Shown here one piece after another: positions 11,756-25,200 of a stretch of DNA of 64,000 nucleotides (positions are counted from its first letter, which is position 1; every line of letters begins with the position of its first letter). A program made the translations under genes and the position numbers. The DNA is from Siphonodentalium dalli (lineage: Eukaryota > Mollusca > Scaphopoda > Gadilida > Siphonodentaliidae): assembly GCA_032622095.1 (NCBI GenBank), contig CP136062.1, positions 227,430,578 through 227,494,577 of the forward strand, read 5' to 3'. The notes under the pieces were generated by a model that was given only the letters and a program-made list of their open reading frames with translations, did not search any database and had not been told where the DNA came from.

Positions 11756-11939
11756 GTCATTTTATAATTTCAAACTGCTCCGATATCTTATAATATATCT
11801 AGATAGGGACGTGGCTATATGGGCTCAGTTTGACGACGGGGTGTCCATCCTATAATTTCCATATGCACCCTTTGAACAAAACAATGCCTATAAATTCCAC
11901 ATAACGATGGAATCGTATATCAAGAGGAAAGTATTTTAA

Positions 11940-12230
11940 TTTTTCTACGCTGATAACAAAACTTAGTCAATATGACTAACATATGTTAGTCAAACGTTTT
12001 TCCTCAGGATGACTGACTTAGTTCAGCCAACATGACTGAGGCATAACATTAATCAAAATTACTAGGGTGATGTTAGTCATAACGACTAAGAAATGGGGAC
12101 TTTTCTTAGTCAATTGGAAGGCGTAAATTAAAGTTTCTGAATTATGTGCAAATAATTCCAATAATTGACCAAAGTTACTCAAAACGTTTGTGACTAACAC
12201 TAAGTTAGTCATATTTAGTCAATATGTCCA
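11940..12230. repeat. TTAGTCA-rich element related to 422-953
   Basis: Many direct and inverted TTAGTCA/TGACTAA motifs lie between AACTTAGTCAATATGACTAA and TTAGTCATATTTAGTCAATA. It is a diverged relative of the first MITE. Confidence 0.55.
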
Positions 12231-12239
12231 ATCCAAGGG

Positions 12240-13330
12240 GCGGGGGTGCACAACTTACTGTTACAGCTTGAAAATCAGAAGCCAACCGGGGTAAACAATT
12301 TTATAATTGTTTATAATTGAGGGGTGGGGATACAGTTGGATATCGACGTTTCGAAAACAAAAGAGCATCTTGCCACGTCACTGCATTTATGCTCTAGTCA
12401 TTTATGAAAAATGTGCTTGCATCTTCGTATTCGTGTCCTTTACCGTGACCAAATGCATTCGCGTCGACGATTGAAACTCAAAGGATAATCCGCAAGGCAT
12501 TCTTGAGCGAAAAATCATACTCACACTGGGAACACGCTTCATTTTTATCCATTCTTGGATATATCATTGATTATGGTAAGTACATGTTACATGCTAATGT
12601 TGGCTATAATCCGCAAGTATCACTCACTATTTGTATTAATCACTAACTTTTGTCAGAGATGTTGTGACTCATACGATTTGGCGGCTACTCGCCCCATCCT
12701 ATTCTGAACAGCTGTAATGTGCCAGGCATCGTGTTCTCAAGACCACTATCGCCATGTCCCTGTTTATGAGATTTCCATTGATAACACATTTTCATAAGGG
12801 GGCTACATCCCTGCGAATCAGATGGTTATATGCTCTGGTTTAAGGATGTGAAAATCGACAATTTATGTTTGACACCCTATATAGACAGTCTAGACAAGTT
12901 CTTAACGTTGTAACTTTGAATAAATTGGGTAATTTCAGTAGTTACAAGGAACACATACTGCTACGTCACATCCAAGCTGACACCCCATAAGGTTTGACAA
13001 TTTCTAAATATAGGCCATTTCAATCCAAACTTTTGACCAAAGGAGGTAAATATGCAAATGTTGGTCTAAAACAAAACATACCCCCTAATAAATTGTTGGA
13101 AAAAAAAAATAACAGAACAAGTTCAACCTATTGTTGTTGTAAAATTTCCAATTCATGTTGTTTCAGGTATCAAATTTCCAGCTGTTGAACGTGTTGATAA
13201 AATGTTTGGAGCGAGAAACATAACCCAACCCCCTTGTCGCGACGTCCCTGTGGGTTGTACTTGAAATTTCCAGCTGACAAAATATTTTCCCGAGGGGGTG
13301 AACCGACCCCTTGTCGCAGCGTATCATAGA
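12240..13330. other. No gene seen
   Basis: AT-rich sequence with short C-rich runs (13227-13260, 13300-13315). No protein family, tRNA or element ends were recognised. Confidence 0.4.
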
Positions 13331-13339
13331 TATATATAT

Positions 13340-13550
13340 TATCCGTATTAAGGGTGCGAATTATGTTTCATAGTACTCGAACATTCTTTGTGATTGGAGA
13401 TATTTGTAAATACAAAGAACACGTACTATTTGTGATTTATGTTTGTAATCGTAGGTTCATAGTATTGGCGGAATGATAAATTGTTATTTCTTACAAACAA
13501 TTGTAGATTCTTACAAAGAAAAAGTTTCATAGTATTGACCCCTGGTCAAC
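13340..13550. mobile_element. Small inverted-repeat element with TTTCATAGTA ends
   Basis: GTTTCATAGTACTCG at the left, internal TTCATAGTATTGG, and TTTCATAGTATTGACCCCTGG at the right, with AAATACAAAGAA/TTCTTACAAA-type internal inverted blocks. The right end matches the complement of CCTGGGGTCAATACTATGAA at 10571. Confidence 0.45.
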
Positions 13551-13779
13551 TGGTCTTGCTAATATGCTATGATCACAGTATGATGCTGGTTTGTCCTGAA
13601 TTGCTATGATGCTGTTAAGACAAACTGATGCTGTTAAGTACCAAATATTCAAAAACAAATATATTATACGAACAGTTTTCATACTGGTTGTTTTAGTTGT
13701 TGCAAATCGTTTATAATCAAGATTGTTATTCACGTCGTTTTTCAAACACCACCGCAGTCAATATTAATCCATCCTTATA

Positions 13780-14640
13780 AATACGTTTTATATAGTTTCA
13801 GGGTTCTAAAATAATAGACATGAGTCGATGACACATATTAATATTGATTTTATATCGATATTTTCTTATATAATGTTATAATCAAGCCGGACAGTTTTGT
13901 TACTATTTTTAGATACTTCAGACAGGGGGGGGGGGGGTCGGAAAAAAAATTCAGGCACGTATGGCATTTTTTCCCTTTCGATCATTTTTTGTACCCACCC
14001 ACCCCCACCGTCAAATTTGTTTCCGCTTTCGGCAGTTTTTTCCGACCATTTTTTGACACCCACCCCCCCTAAAACAGAGATTTGCGGGGGGAATTCTGGT
14101 ATATGAATTTCTGTGCATACTATTTATCATGGATGTTAACATGGACATGTAAATAGGAATGAGTCATTTTGAGGTCATTCGGCCAAAAAAACATGGCTGC
14201 CAGCGGCCATCTTGGATTTCAAAATTTGCAACAAAATACAACACGATAACTGCCTGCAGTCAGTTTACCAGTTAGAATTCCATTATTTCTCTCATTCAAA
14301 GTGGTTTTGAAGCCCAACTCATTGCCAAAACACTAAAAAAAACAAGCAGGAATTTTTTTTTTTAGTTGCGGAAAAAATTGCTTGTTGGTGGCTTTGAGCA
14401 CCCACCCACCCCGGCATACGTGCCGGAAAATATTTGTTCACCCCCCCCCCCCTATAAATCTGTGGGTTTATACTGAAATACGATATTTTAGTTTGACGAT
14501 TTCGGTGGCTTCGTTGGTCTCTGTCGCTCATGATATGGGGGATATACGCTCTCCGTCTAGTCTTCTTCCAAATAATCCAATCAGAATGATCGTACCTGGA
14601 ATAGATTCGAAAATAAAAAAAATTACGACATTTTAGAATT
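13780..14640. repeat. Dispersed repeat with G-run and GGGTGGGTG-type blocks
   Basis: 13780-13915 matches 1488-1640. After it come a G run (13926-13937), CACCCACCCCC blocks, and around 14185-14215 ACATGGCTGCCAGCGGCCAT then CTTGGATTTCAAAA. Those last blocks occur inverted at 52605-52650. A second C-run/CACCCACCC block lies at 14400-14452. The same composite recurs at 33120-33180, 50560-50645 and 52020-52770. Confidence 0.6.
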
Positions 14641-14944
14641 AACGATACGCCATTTTAGAACTAATTTCCCTAAAAACATAACAGCGAAAACTGGCATTTA
14701 TATAGCAGATACGTTGTTTTAGAACACGAATTTCCATGACAAAACGGCGAGAAATGGCATTTATAATTGAAAATTGACAATGTTATCTGATGAACTTCTC
14801 GTCGGTGCATGGGCATCTAAAAGACCTGCCATTTTGGCGCGAAACTTTTTATTGCATTTTCGGAATCAACGGGTTCGATTACATAAGTTCGTGAGATAAC
14901 TTGTCAATATTTCAAGTATAAATGACATTTATCGATGTTTTTAA

Positions 14945-15422
14945 CCCTTTCAGTGCAGGGGCCGATCTCATCGGCCCTAATTTACCGGCATGTAAAATCG
15001 GCCCTAAAAAAATTAAAAAAATTTTTAAAAAAAACATTTATTTTTTTATTTTTAGATTTTTTTGGGTTGAATTTTTTTGGGTATGCTTAAGCATGCTATA
15101 GTGAATTTAAAAACAAACTGGATAAAACCTTAGGGGCATGTTATAACTCAAAACTATCACCAAGTATTCATAGTAATAATTTTGATGCCCATAAAAAACG
15201 TAAGATTCCCTGGCACTAAACCTACAAAATAAGTATGTTAAAGAATAAAAGAAAAAATTATTAAAATTGTAAATTGTTAAAAATAATAACAAATGATGAA
15301 AAATTGTTAGGCTAATGCATTCTCTTATATATGCGAGGCGACCTATGGTAGACTCGCATATACAAGAGAATGCATTGGCACATGGTATATGGGTTGATAC
15401 AAAAATCGGACCTGGCACTGAA
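14945..15422. mobile_element. MITE family a, copy 1 (palindrome carrier)
   Basis: TTAA (14941-14944) precedes CCCTTTCAGTGCAGGG. The right part ends CCTGGCACTGAA with the outer end decayed. It contains a GGCCGATCTCATCGGCC stem and one copy of the 59-base palindrome at 15316-15374. A near-identical copy lies at 62133-62594. Confidence 0.8.
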
Positions 15423-15672
15423 TATATTTATTTATTTATATTTATGTATTTATCCTTATCCTGAGTGACAGAGACTAACGAAGACGCGGCAATCGTCAAA
15501 ACTAAAACGTTTTCTCATCAACTAGAAGATAATTGAATATGAAAGTGTATCTATTATAACAACTGTGATATAAAGTGTTATTGTGCAATTTTTTTTAATT
15601 TTTTTTATTTTTAATTTTTATTTGAAAAAAGACAAATACATTATGATAATACATGTAGTATATTACAGTTAA

Positions 15673-16043
15673 AGTGATGTGAAACACTCCGGTTATAGGG
15701 TGATGAAATAGAAATGGAGAATAATCTTTTTCAAAGTAGTTATTTTTACAAATATTATATCTAAATTGACAACACACACCGTCATTCTTATATATTAATT
15801 AAATACAGTGACTCTCGATGGTGAAATTGTTTTCGTTAGTTTATTGCCGATAGATGCGTCCCGAATGGAGTAGTAAATATTTACAATTGAGCGTAGTTCA
15901 GACGATGTTTTCTATGGAGTGATCCGGTCAATTTGCTTCAGATTTTCGGCGGTGTTAGTAGAATTTTGCATTCCTCCATTTGGCATAGCGCCTGAGTACT
16001 AACTTATGAGTTTCACGCACCCGAACAAGTACATAATATGTCT
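15673..16043. mobile_element. TTAA-flanked non-autonomous element, copy 1
   Basis: The 371-base unit is bounded by TTAA on both sides (15669-15672, 16044-16047) and is nearly identical to 21903-22269, which is also bounded by TTAA. No coding capacity. The TTAA duplication suggests piggyBac-type mobilisation; this is inference from the target site. Confidence 0.75.
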
Positions 16044-16047
16044 TTAA

Positions 16048-16575
16048 TGGTTGGTAATAAAACAGTTTTTGTCTCGTTCGTTTTTATTTTTAGACTGTAG
16101 AAAGGTAGAAGAGAAAAAAGAGTGTGGAGTGAATGGTTTTATGAATGTTGTGTTATTTAGTTATATTAAATTTCCATTAGTTATAATAATAAATATAATG
16201 AAAATGAAATATTGGGTATATGTATATTTTATAATTTTTTCTGAGTCCCTCACGTTATTAGGTATATATATGCTAATTACATAATGCAACATATTAACAT
16301 TGAGGGATTATTAATTAGTGTTAGCATTGAGCTACAGTCTTAAAATTTTGTATATTTATAGTTGTTGTGCGCAGATACCAATTCTAGTTCAATAGATAAA
16401 TAGTTCTGTGTGTCTTTTGAACAGTTTGATTTTCCTGAGGTACGACCTTTTATATAAGTCCACCGACGGTATGTCTTTCGTTGTTGAGTTGTCTCATTTC
16501 GCTTAGAAAGTTTTGATTGAATTTCCAGTATAATAAAGCTGTTGTCAGACACAGTCAGAAGTGATCTTACGCAGT
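16048..16575. other. No gene seen
   Basis: AT-rich sequence. A 77-codon frame at 16051-16284 has low complexity and no recognisable family. Confidence 0.4.
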
Positions 16576-16577
16576 AT

Positions 16578-16692
16578 AGTTGACTTGACTTGACTTGAAA
16601 CTTATTTTAGTTGCATATAATACAAAAGGGATCGGGGCAGAAGTTTTTGCAACTTATGAAGCCCCTTTCCCAATACAAAAGATTAAAGATAC
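16578..16692 (-). mobile_element. 3' end of a LINE-like element with CAAGT tail
   Basis: Read on the minus strand it ends in repeated CAAGT units. The body (GGGGCTTCATAAGTTGCAA and so on) recurs at 60466-60560, also followed by a CAAGT-type end. This is typical of a retroposon 3' tail. Confidence 0.55.
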
Positions 16693-16817
16693 AAAATGCT
16701 TACAAGATGACAGCTGAACATACGTACATGTATGGTTTGTGATTTTATGGTGCTTGGTGTAGTGCCGTCCAGAGCATATTGCTATATGGGTTATGGTTGA
16801 TTTGGTATAGCAATTAA

Positions 16818-17183
16818 CCCTTTACCCAACAAACCGGCCAAAACCGGCCAAATAAAGCTTCAACAGCCTAAAATATCTTCGGTCTGTCTCAATAGAACCA
16901 TACAAATATGGATATCATTGGAACCGGCTCCTTGACCACATTGTGATAGTTACAGTTATGCCCTGTGCAAATGCATTCTCTTATATATGCGAGTCGACCA
17001 TAGGTCGCCTCGCATATATAAGAGAATGCATTTTTTTTACCGTTTTTGTTTATATTCTTTAACAATTTTATAATTTTTAATGTGTTAAGCCAATGCATTC
17101 TCTTATATATGCGAGGCGACCTATGGTCGACTCGCATATATAAGAGAATGCATTGGCACAGGGCCGTTCTGTTGGGTAAAGGG
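16818..17183. mobile_element. MITE family c, copy 1 (two palindromes)
   Basis: TTAA (16814-16817) then CCCTTTACCCAACA, and at the right TGTTGGGTAAAGGG then TTAA (17184-17187). Palindromes lie at 16972-17030 and 17094-17152 in opposite orientation. TTAA target and CCC-starting ends fit the known piggyBac pattern. The following 17188-17285 is a host repeat also seen at 26160-26280. Confidence 0.85.
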
Positions 17184-17464
17184 TTAACATTTGGTGTAGT
17201 TTGTGTGATTGTTCGTTTTGACTAATGTCGAAGCAGGGTTTTGTGCAAAGGGGTATTTTCTTCATATATATGGTAGCCAAGTGTTAGCTATATACGCAGT
17301 ATAGTTTGATAGTATTAGAAATATAGCGGCGATTTGTGTACTTATCAATCTAGATATAGCCACACAGGAAATTATTACATATACATGAATTATCAAAGAA
17401 CAGACATGTGCTGAGTAAGAAAACATTACGTCAAAATTTGAGCTAATAGCTACAAAATATTCAA

Positions 17465-18011
17465 AATCCCTGTGAGAAAACAGCATAGGTTTTGGTACTG
17501 GGATGCAATAGATGGAAGTTTCGCCTCAGTATTGAAAACAACAATATCACCTAGATCATGCCATGAATCTCTACTATTGCTAACGCCCGTAGAGATCATA
17601 TTCCACCAGTACAAAACCTTGGAACTTTTTGAAGTTTTGACAGGGAACCTTATAAAGTGGAAAAAATAACACGAGGAATATATCTGAATGATTATCTGTT
17701 CCTTAATTGTGTACTTCACTATATGTGACAGTCCCAACTCGAAAATATATGCTTTTCAGTGACTTTTGAGAGCAGATATCGCTATAAACATTCAATGAAT
17801 CACCCAGGAAAAATTCCATAATTGTAAAAATCGCAAAGCAAAATCGATCACAAAGTCACTTAAATCGTGAAATTTCGAGTTGTGGCTTCGCCCGCATTGA
17901 AGTACATTATTAAGAAACAGATAATAAGAAAGAAATATATTCCCTGCGTTATTTTTTCGATTTTATAAGGTTCCCAGATTTTGTACTGGTGGACCATGAT
18001 CTCTACGGGCG
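17465..18011. mobile_element. Inverted-repeat element interrupting a LINE
   Basis: 17588-17690 (CGTAGAGATCATATTCCACC and so on) pairs with 17925-18011 inverted. A related copy is at 46790-46935. The right arm abuts the first recognisable codons of the LINE fragment at 18012, so the element probably inserted into, or truncated, that LINE. Confidence 0.6.
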
Positions 18012-18725
18012 ATCAGAAGATCCTTTACACACTTAGATGAGAATACACTTGTGAAGCTATATAAAGGATTGGTCCGAACACATCTGGAATATGCACAGCC
18101 AGCATGGAAACCCCACCTACAAAAACACATTGAACGATTAGAAGGAGTTCAGAGAAGGGCAACGAAATTAGCACCAGGGCTAAAAGACCTAGACTATGAC
18201 AAAATATTGGAGCGACTCAAAATTCCCACACTCCAATACAGAAGACATATAGGAGACATGATAGAGTGTTATAAAATCTTTAACACATATGACCAGGAAG
18301 TTGCAGACATACTAACTAGAAATACTGACAAAAGAACTAGAGGACACAATTACAAATTATATCTAGAGGGATCAAATTACAACACAAGAAAATATTCCTT
18401 CAGCCAGAGAGTAGTGGAAACATGGATCAACCTACCAGAAAAAGTTGTATATTCAGAAAAAATGAATCAATTCAAGAACAACCTGGACCACCATTGGGAC
18501 AAGCAAGAGGTGAAGTACAACTTTAAGGCTGATTTGGAAACAAATCTGACAATCTCTAAAACATGCAACATGTCCCTATCAGATAATTCTCTAGTTGACG
18601 TGTCATGTACAAGTATAAATGAGGTTGATACAGCGGCAACCACAGGAGCCAACGTCCACTAAAAGTATAAGTAACCATAAGTAACCATAAGTAACCATAA
18701 GTAACCATAAGTAACCATAAGTAAC
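18012..18725 (+). pseudogene. CR1/Jockey-like LINE, reverse transcriptase C-terminal fragment
   Basis: The frame continues from about 18012 to the stop at 18660-18662. It includes LYKGLVRTHLEYAQPAWKPH, then GVQRRATKL, then RRHIGDMIECYKIF, the standard thumb/C-terminal signature after the catalytic domain of CR1/Jockey-type non-LTR elements. The fingers and palm are absent, so it is 5'-truncated. The 3' end carries a tandem 11-base AAGTAACCATA tail (18668-18725), characteristic of such elements. Confidence 0.85.
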
Positions 18726-19100
18726 GGGCGTGAGCCGGCGTGGAGAATCATGGCATGATCCACACTACCACTCAGAAGAAGCGGGAACACAGTTCAGGAG
18801 ACATTCACACATAATCGACACCAATTTCGGTCGATCATTCTGAATGACGCAAAATGTGGTTCGACACCGTAACACACCGGAGAAAACAAACTTTTTTAAA
18901 TTGCTGATACGATTGTAACTGAACAGTAGATGTGAATGATGGTATGACAAGTCCACAGTACGAAAGACAAGAAAATTGGTCACGATCGTCACTAGACCCG
19001 TAAGTCGCGACGGAACCCTCATGGGATTGTGGTGGGGGACTTCATTGTCATTACACAGAGGAAACTATTATAATAATTGGTTTCCAATGACATTAGAATG
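18726..19100. other. Non-coding stretch upstream of exon 1
   Basis: A GAATCATGGCATGATCCAC block (18745-18763) resembles the MITE flank at 17555. No gene seen. Confidence 0.4.
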
Positions 19101-19144
19101 TGTCGTTAGGATGGGCCGGTCGCCACCGCGCTATTCGCCAATAT

Positions 19145-19265
19145 CATTCGCTTATAAGACACAAACCTCATCCAGTCGTTCACTCGATTAGTTTCAGCTC
19201 GAACTGTTATAGTGAAGGTTGTATTCGATACACGAAACTTAGCTGACATTGCACATTCCATCACC
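19145..19265 (+). promoter_or_regulatory. TATA promoter and 5' UTR of the secreted-protein gene
   Basis: TATAAG (19153-19158) lies about 30-40 bases before initiator-like sequence (TTTCAGCTC near 19191-19199). The start codon at 19266 has the context CACCATG, an optimal metazoan Kozak sequence. This leaves a 5' UTR of roughly 70-80 bases with no upstream ATG. Confidence 0.55.
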
Positions 19266-19287
19266 ATGAAGCTCAACTGTGTTTTCG
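19266..19287 (+). CDS. Exon 1 (start codon, signal peptide N-terminus)
   Basis: Twenty-two bases encode MKLNCVF plus the first base of a Val codon, followed directly by GTGAGT. The assignment rests on promoter context, Kozak match and phase 1 compatibility with exon 2. Confidence 0.5.
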
Positions 19288-22200
19288 GTGAGTAACTTAA
19301 CCATTAACCCTTCTTTGATGGGATCCGCGCTGGTGCAGCATTAAATATCCTATACCAGTGCATTCTCTTTTATATGCGAGTCTTCCATTGACAGCCTCGC
19401 ATATACAAGAGAATACAATGTCAAGATAAATACTGTTAGGTCAATGCATTCTCGTATATATGCGAGGCATCCTCTTTCGCAAAATTTCAGGAAGCTTTAG
19501 TCATGGAAGGATTAATGATAATTTCGCTCTCCTTGAATCAACCTTCAATTTCCATGACGGAAATAAGTCTTAGGCCAGTTACATGTACTCACCTTGACAA
19601 CCGATATCCGTGCATGTAGGGGCCCCCACCCCACTTTTCGTACGCCGTATTCCATGCCCTGATATGAAGTACGCCGTATTCCGGCCCCTCTGTTAGGAGG
19701 TATTCGGTATTCCAAAAATACCGGTATTCGTACGCCGACCTTCCAAAAAATGATCATAATAATAATATATAAATGCGATTTTTGTCACAATAAATGATAA
19801 ATTCACGGTTTGATATACAGATCGTCATTCATCGTCATTTTAGATCATTTTAGACGTGGAAACTGCGGGATGACCGGCGTTCGTACCGCAATAAAAAATT
19901 TATCCATAGGGTGTAAACTGGTATTCCGTAATCCACCCTCTGTGTTAAGTGGTATTCCGTATTCCACCCTCTGTGTTAAGTGGTATTCCGTATTCCAGGG
20001 GGGCGGGGTGGGGGCCGCATGTGGGTGTCTACTTTGGTTTACTCACTCAATGCCTCTTACAAATACATTCTGGCTGTTTACATTCCAATGTGTTTATGTC
20101 AGCCCTTGGTTCTGGATGTCATCCTGTCACCCCTTCACTATTTCTACAGGAAACACATGTGGTCCACAGGTCACCTGGTGCGACAAAACAACCATGAGTA
20201 TATATAGAATACACCCATCGTAGTCGAGAATACCAAAATTTCACCACGAGTGAATTTAACCACGAGCCTTTTGGCGAGTGGTTAAAACCACAATACCACG
20301 AGTGGTGAAAATTTTGTACTCTCGGGTACTATGCGTGTATTTTTTTTATGCCATAATTATTATTTTTGTAATTTTGTTTGCGAATTCAACTACCCCGTTG
20401 TTTACTTTGAATGTGTATCCTCACCCAAAGACACACACAGGTCGCTATAAGGAATGTGCGTCACGCGTAGTGATGCTTACATTAACGTCATGACGTCATC
20501 CTATTTCTGAGCGATCAGTCACTTGGAATTATTATTCATATGTTTCCTATAGTTAATATAGCACTAGCAAGCTACATTTGATTGAAATTCATGCAATTTT
20601 CCTCATATCTAATTGATATCATGACAACTTCCAATTTCAAATGAATGTGACATAGGAACTATTTTGCTAACTACGATGTAGTTCTACTATGGGTATACAC
20701 CTTTAACATATGAAATTACGTTTGAACATTTACGCCCACAGTATAAATTTATCGAAGTGGCTAAAGAACGGTATACCGCTCTTTAGTACTGAGGGCTAAA
20801 GAACTGTATACCGCTCTTTAGTGATGAGGGCTAAAGAGCGGTGCGGATTATAACGTTATATGTTGGCGCAATGCGCAAACTATCTTGGCAACGCACGTGC
20901 CGCTCATCCAACCTGGACCGCTCTTTAGCACCAAACGATAAAGAGTGGTATATCGTTCATTAGCGTATCAGGCCCATATAGCTAAAGCTCGGTATATCGC
21001 TCTTTAGCGTTTGTCACTAAAGAGCAGTATACCGTTCTTTTAGCACCAAACGCTAAAGAGCGGCATACCGTTAATTAGCGTATCAGGCCCATATAGCTAA
21101 AGCGCGGTATACCGCACTTTAGCGTTTGGTACTAAAGAGCGGTATACCGTTCTTTAGCCACGGCCTAAATTTATACCCACAGTAGGAATATGTATACCCA
21201 CCGTAGGGTGTAAAGATGAAGTTTATAAAATGGGTGTTATGCACACAATAGAAAGGCAATTGTGGTATAAATACCCTTTTTTCACGTATTACAGACTCAC
21301 TTTATTCTTCGAACCCCCAGATCACATTGTATAAAATATATGCCATGTTATATACCATTTGAAAGAGGAAGCTCCAAAACATTGTATTATCAACTTATTC
21401 GGTGTAATGAACATGTTGTTGATATACCGACGTGTGTTATGTGCTCAAAGTATATTATGTTCAATGGAAGGGGAATATAACTCTATATCTTAACGATATA
21501 GAGTTATTCCCCTTCTATTGAAAATAAACAACAATTTGAATTCTGTTGCATTCTGGGAGCCGTAACGGGGGAAATGTTTCTATGATTTCAGATATTCTCT
21601 ATTATATTTATGGTCAGCTTCTGAGACACAGAAGTTCCCCATGGTGATGAATTATAGTATTTTAATTATATTTTATGGTATATATTGTTATTAAAATCGT
21701 ATATCAAATCACATTATAAAAAAAATAATCGGAGACTCGAAAATTAAGTGGGCCTTTAAGGTAAAAACTCATGATAGTGTTGTCACACCAGGTGACCTGT
21801 GATGTGGTTAGCATTGGTTTGCTAAGCTAAACCACATCTTAGTCTCAGTGGGGTGGGGGTGGGCTGGCATTCGGGGTCAAGTGGTAAGACTTATATGATT
21901 AAAGTGATGTGAAACACTCCGGCGGGGTGATGAAATAGAAATGGAGAATAATCTTGTTCAAAGTAGTTATTTTTACAAATATTATATCTAAATTGACAAC
22001 ACACACCGTCATTCTTATACATTAATTAAATACAGTGACTCTCGATGGTGAAATTGTTTTCGTTAGTTTATTGCCGATAGATGCGTCCCGAATCGAGTAG
22101 TAAATATTTACAATTGAGCGTAGTTCAGACGATGTTTTCTATGGAGTGATCCGGTCAATTTGCTTCAGATTTTCGGCGGTGTTAGTAGAATTTTCATTCC

Positions 22201-25200
22201 TCCATTTGGCATAGCGCCTGAGTACTAACTTATGAGTTTCACGCACCCGAACAAGTACATAATATGTCTTTAACTCTTATGATTATAACACATCCTGAAT
22301 TACACAGTATAACAAATAGCCCACCATGCAAGATATCGCTATAATTTATAAATCTATCATATGTAAAGTTTGTTGATATACGTTGCTATACTACTGTATT
22401 TTGGGTAGAGGATGTCCATCTAAGTTTCAAGAACTTGTTCTCCAATCCCACAGTCTCTGTATCTTAGTATACTATTAGAATATTATTAAATTGAAAGCTT
22501 AACCCTTATACTATGAACGAAATATTGCCTGCCATAAATCAATCTGGGGAACAACTATTCAAACAGAGCTAAACGCTCTCGAATATAAACATCAGGTTTA
22601 CGTACTATCTCGACCAGTGGTGTCTCTTACCCATAACACCTCGACCAGTGGTGTCTCTTACCCATAACACCTCGACCAGTGGTGTCTCTTACCCATAACA
22701 CCTCGACCAGTGGTGTCTCTTACCCATAACACCTCTTTCAATATACCAATTAAATTTTCTTCTGCTGCTAAATCAAATAAAAATAAAAATGTGTTTATTG
22801 GACAAAACAGTCACAGTGTGTCGATATAACAATAGGACGGGAACAATATTCGCGGCTGCATAATGTTCTTGGTTGTCTTGAGCGATAGGGATCTTTCGCA
22901 AATGTACATATGTACTGTTGGCTTAAACATATTTGTTTTACATAACGAACGTGGTAACTGGATTGGAGGACAAGTGCTACCCATTTATGTTCTGTTGACT
23001 GGAGGCCTGCTGGTCAGTTAGACATGTGTCATTGTTATCGCAAGCAAGTGTACATTCGTGACAGTTTATACATGGTGACATGGTTATAATGGGATTTGGT
23101 TGTAAGCACGGTGCTTTTTAAGAGCCATTTCTTGCAGATCCGATGTCAGATTGAATGGCAACGATTTTGAGCAGACATTATATAAATATAATGTACAATA
23201 TTCGTCGGAGGGCAAACAACTTATAGTTTAGTCTGTTGCGTTTGTCATAGCTTAGTGTCTGCACCCATGCTATCTCTTCTACAAATTTAATGTTATTTTC
23301 GTAGGGTACTTTTTTGAACATTATATTTTCTCTCACAGTGTAGAGTATATATAATGTTATTGGAATTCTCAGATTATAACCCTGTCTATACTAAAGACTC
23401 ATTGACGAGTAGTTCCCTTAGGAAATGTTCAGATAAAAGTTCAACAAAAGATATAGGTCATTTCCCCTCCTATGAATATGAATCATTCTGCTCTTTTTGT
23501 CTGTTTTTCAGTCCGTCGTCTGCTTTTATAATCTGAAACATCCCTGCAAATGAACAATAGACCATTCCAATGTATATTTGTATAACTGAGTGGGATAATC
23601 CATTTAGTATACATATAGACAGGGTTAATATGTGGTCACAGATGCATGCACGACTGAGGTAGTGTAACCCATGGCCCGAATCTGCCATTCAGTTGGTTTC
23701 GCAAAATAATGTGTTCATAAGCTGTCAATCCGCGGTATACTGTAAAAAAAAGTGCCTGTCACATATTTTGTCATTAAGGTTGTTTCTCGATAACCTTCCC
23801 TGCATGCCAATAACCGTACTGTTAACCCTCAGTACACACATAGTTAGATAAATCAACAAGACATTTGCATTCGCAAAGAAATTGACACTAACAACGGTCA
23901 CCACAGTCGAAATAGTTCAAGAAAACACGCACATCACTCATGATCACTGGCATTGCGTGACCCATTGCCACTAGCCATACCAAAACGATAAAATCGAATT
24001 TATGACACCAATTTTGACCCGCCATATCAAATCCAGTCGTAAGTCGGGAATTGTTTTACCCTGTGCCAATGCATTCTCTTATATGGTCGCCTCGCATATA
24101 TAAGATACTGTATTGGCCTAACAATTTTTTATCATTTTTTTTAAATAAATGTTTCTTACAATTTTTAGGACATAAAATAAAAAACATCCATTACCCTGCA
24201 GGGAGCCCCACACATATATAGAAGCATATAGAAGAGTGTCGTCTGCTCATGTTTGTCTGGGGCTCTGTATGGGTGAAATTATAAAATTGTTAAAGAATAC
24301 AAGAAAAAATTATTAAAATTGTAAAAAATTGTTAGGTCAATGCATTCTCTTATATATGCGAGGCGACCTATGGTCGACTCGCATATATAAGAGAATGCAT
24401 TGGCACAGGGTAAAAAAAATCCCCACTTACGACTGGATTTGATATGGCGGGTCACAATTGATCAATCGATACTTCTGAAGAGAGCGTGTTTTTGCTGCCC
24501 AACGCGTCGATGACTCGGTGTAGCGCTGAAAAACGTTTAAATAAATTGTAGTCATTCCTTACATAAATTGTAGTCATTCCTTACATAAATTGGAACCAAC
24601 ACTCTGGCTATTTTATTCGGTCCACGCAGAAAATAAAAACTGACCAATAAAATGGACACATATACAAAGCAACAGTGAACATGCATTGTGTCACGATCGA
24701 TATTCCCTATAGTAATCAATAACAGAACTATCTCCTCCTACTCCTCCTATAATCCTCCTCCCCCGCTCTCCCACTATCTCGTCCCCGCCTCAATCTCAGT
24801 TCTAACCCACCCTATATCGCCACGCTTCTCGACATCTTCATATCATACAATTTCAATAAATTAACCAACTCATATATAAATACCCAATAAAATAGCAGCG
24901 ACCAGGTTCATGATATTGGTCCCATGCTGCCTTGGTGAGGTATTCATGAGACGGCACGGTACCAACATCCTGTAAACATATGTGACCCGCCATATAAAAT
25001 CCAGTCGTAAGTCGGGATTTTTTTTACCCTGTGCCAATGCATTCTCTTATATATGCGAGTCGACCATAGGTCGCCTCGCATATATAAGAGAATGCATTGG
25101 CCTAACAATTTTTTATCATTTTTTTTAAATAAATGTTTCTTACAATTTTTAGGACATAAAATAAAAAACATCCATTACCCTGCAGGGAGCCCCACACATA

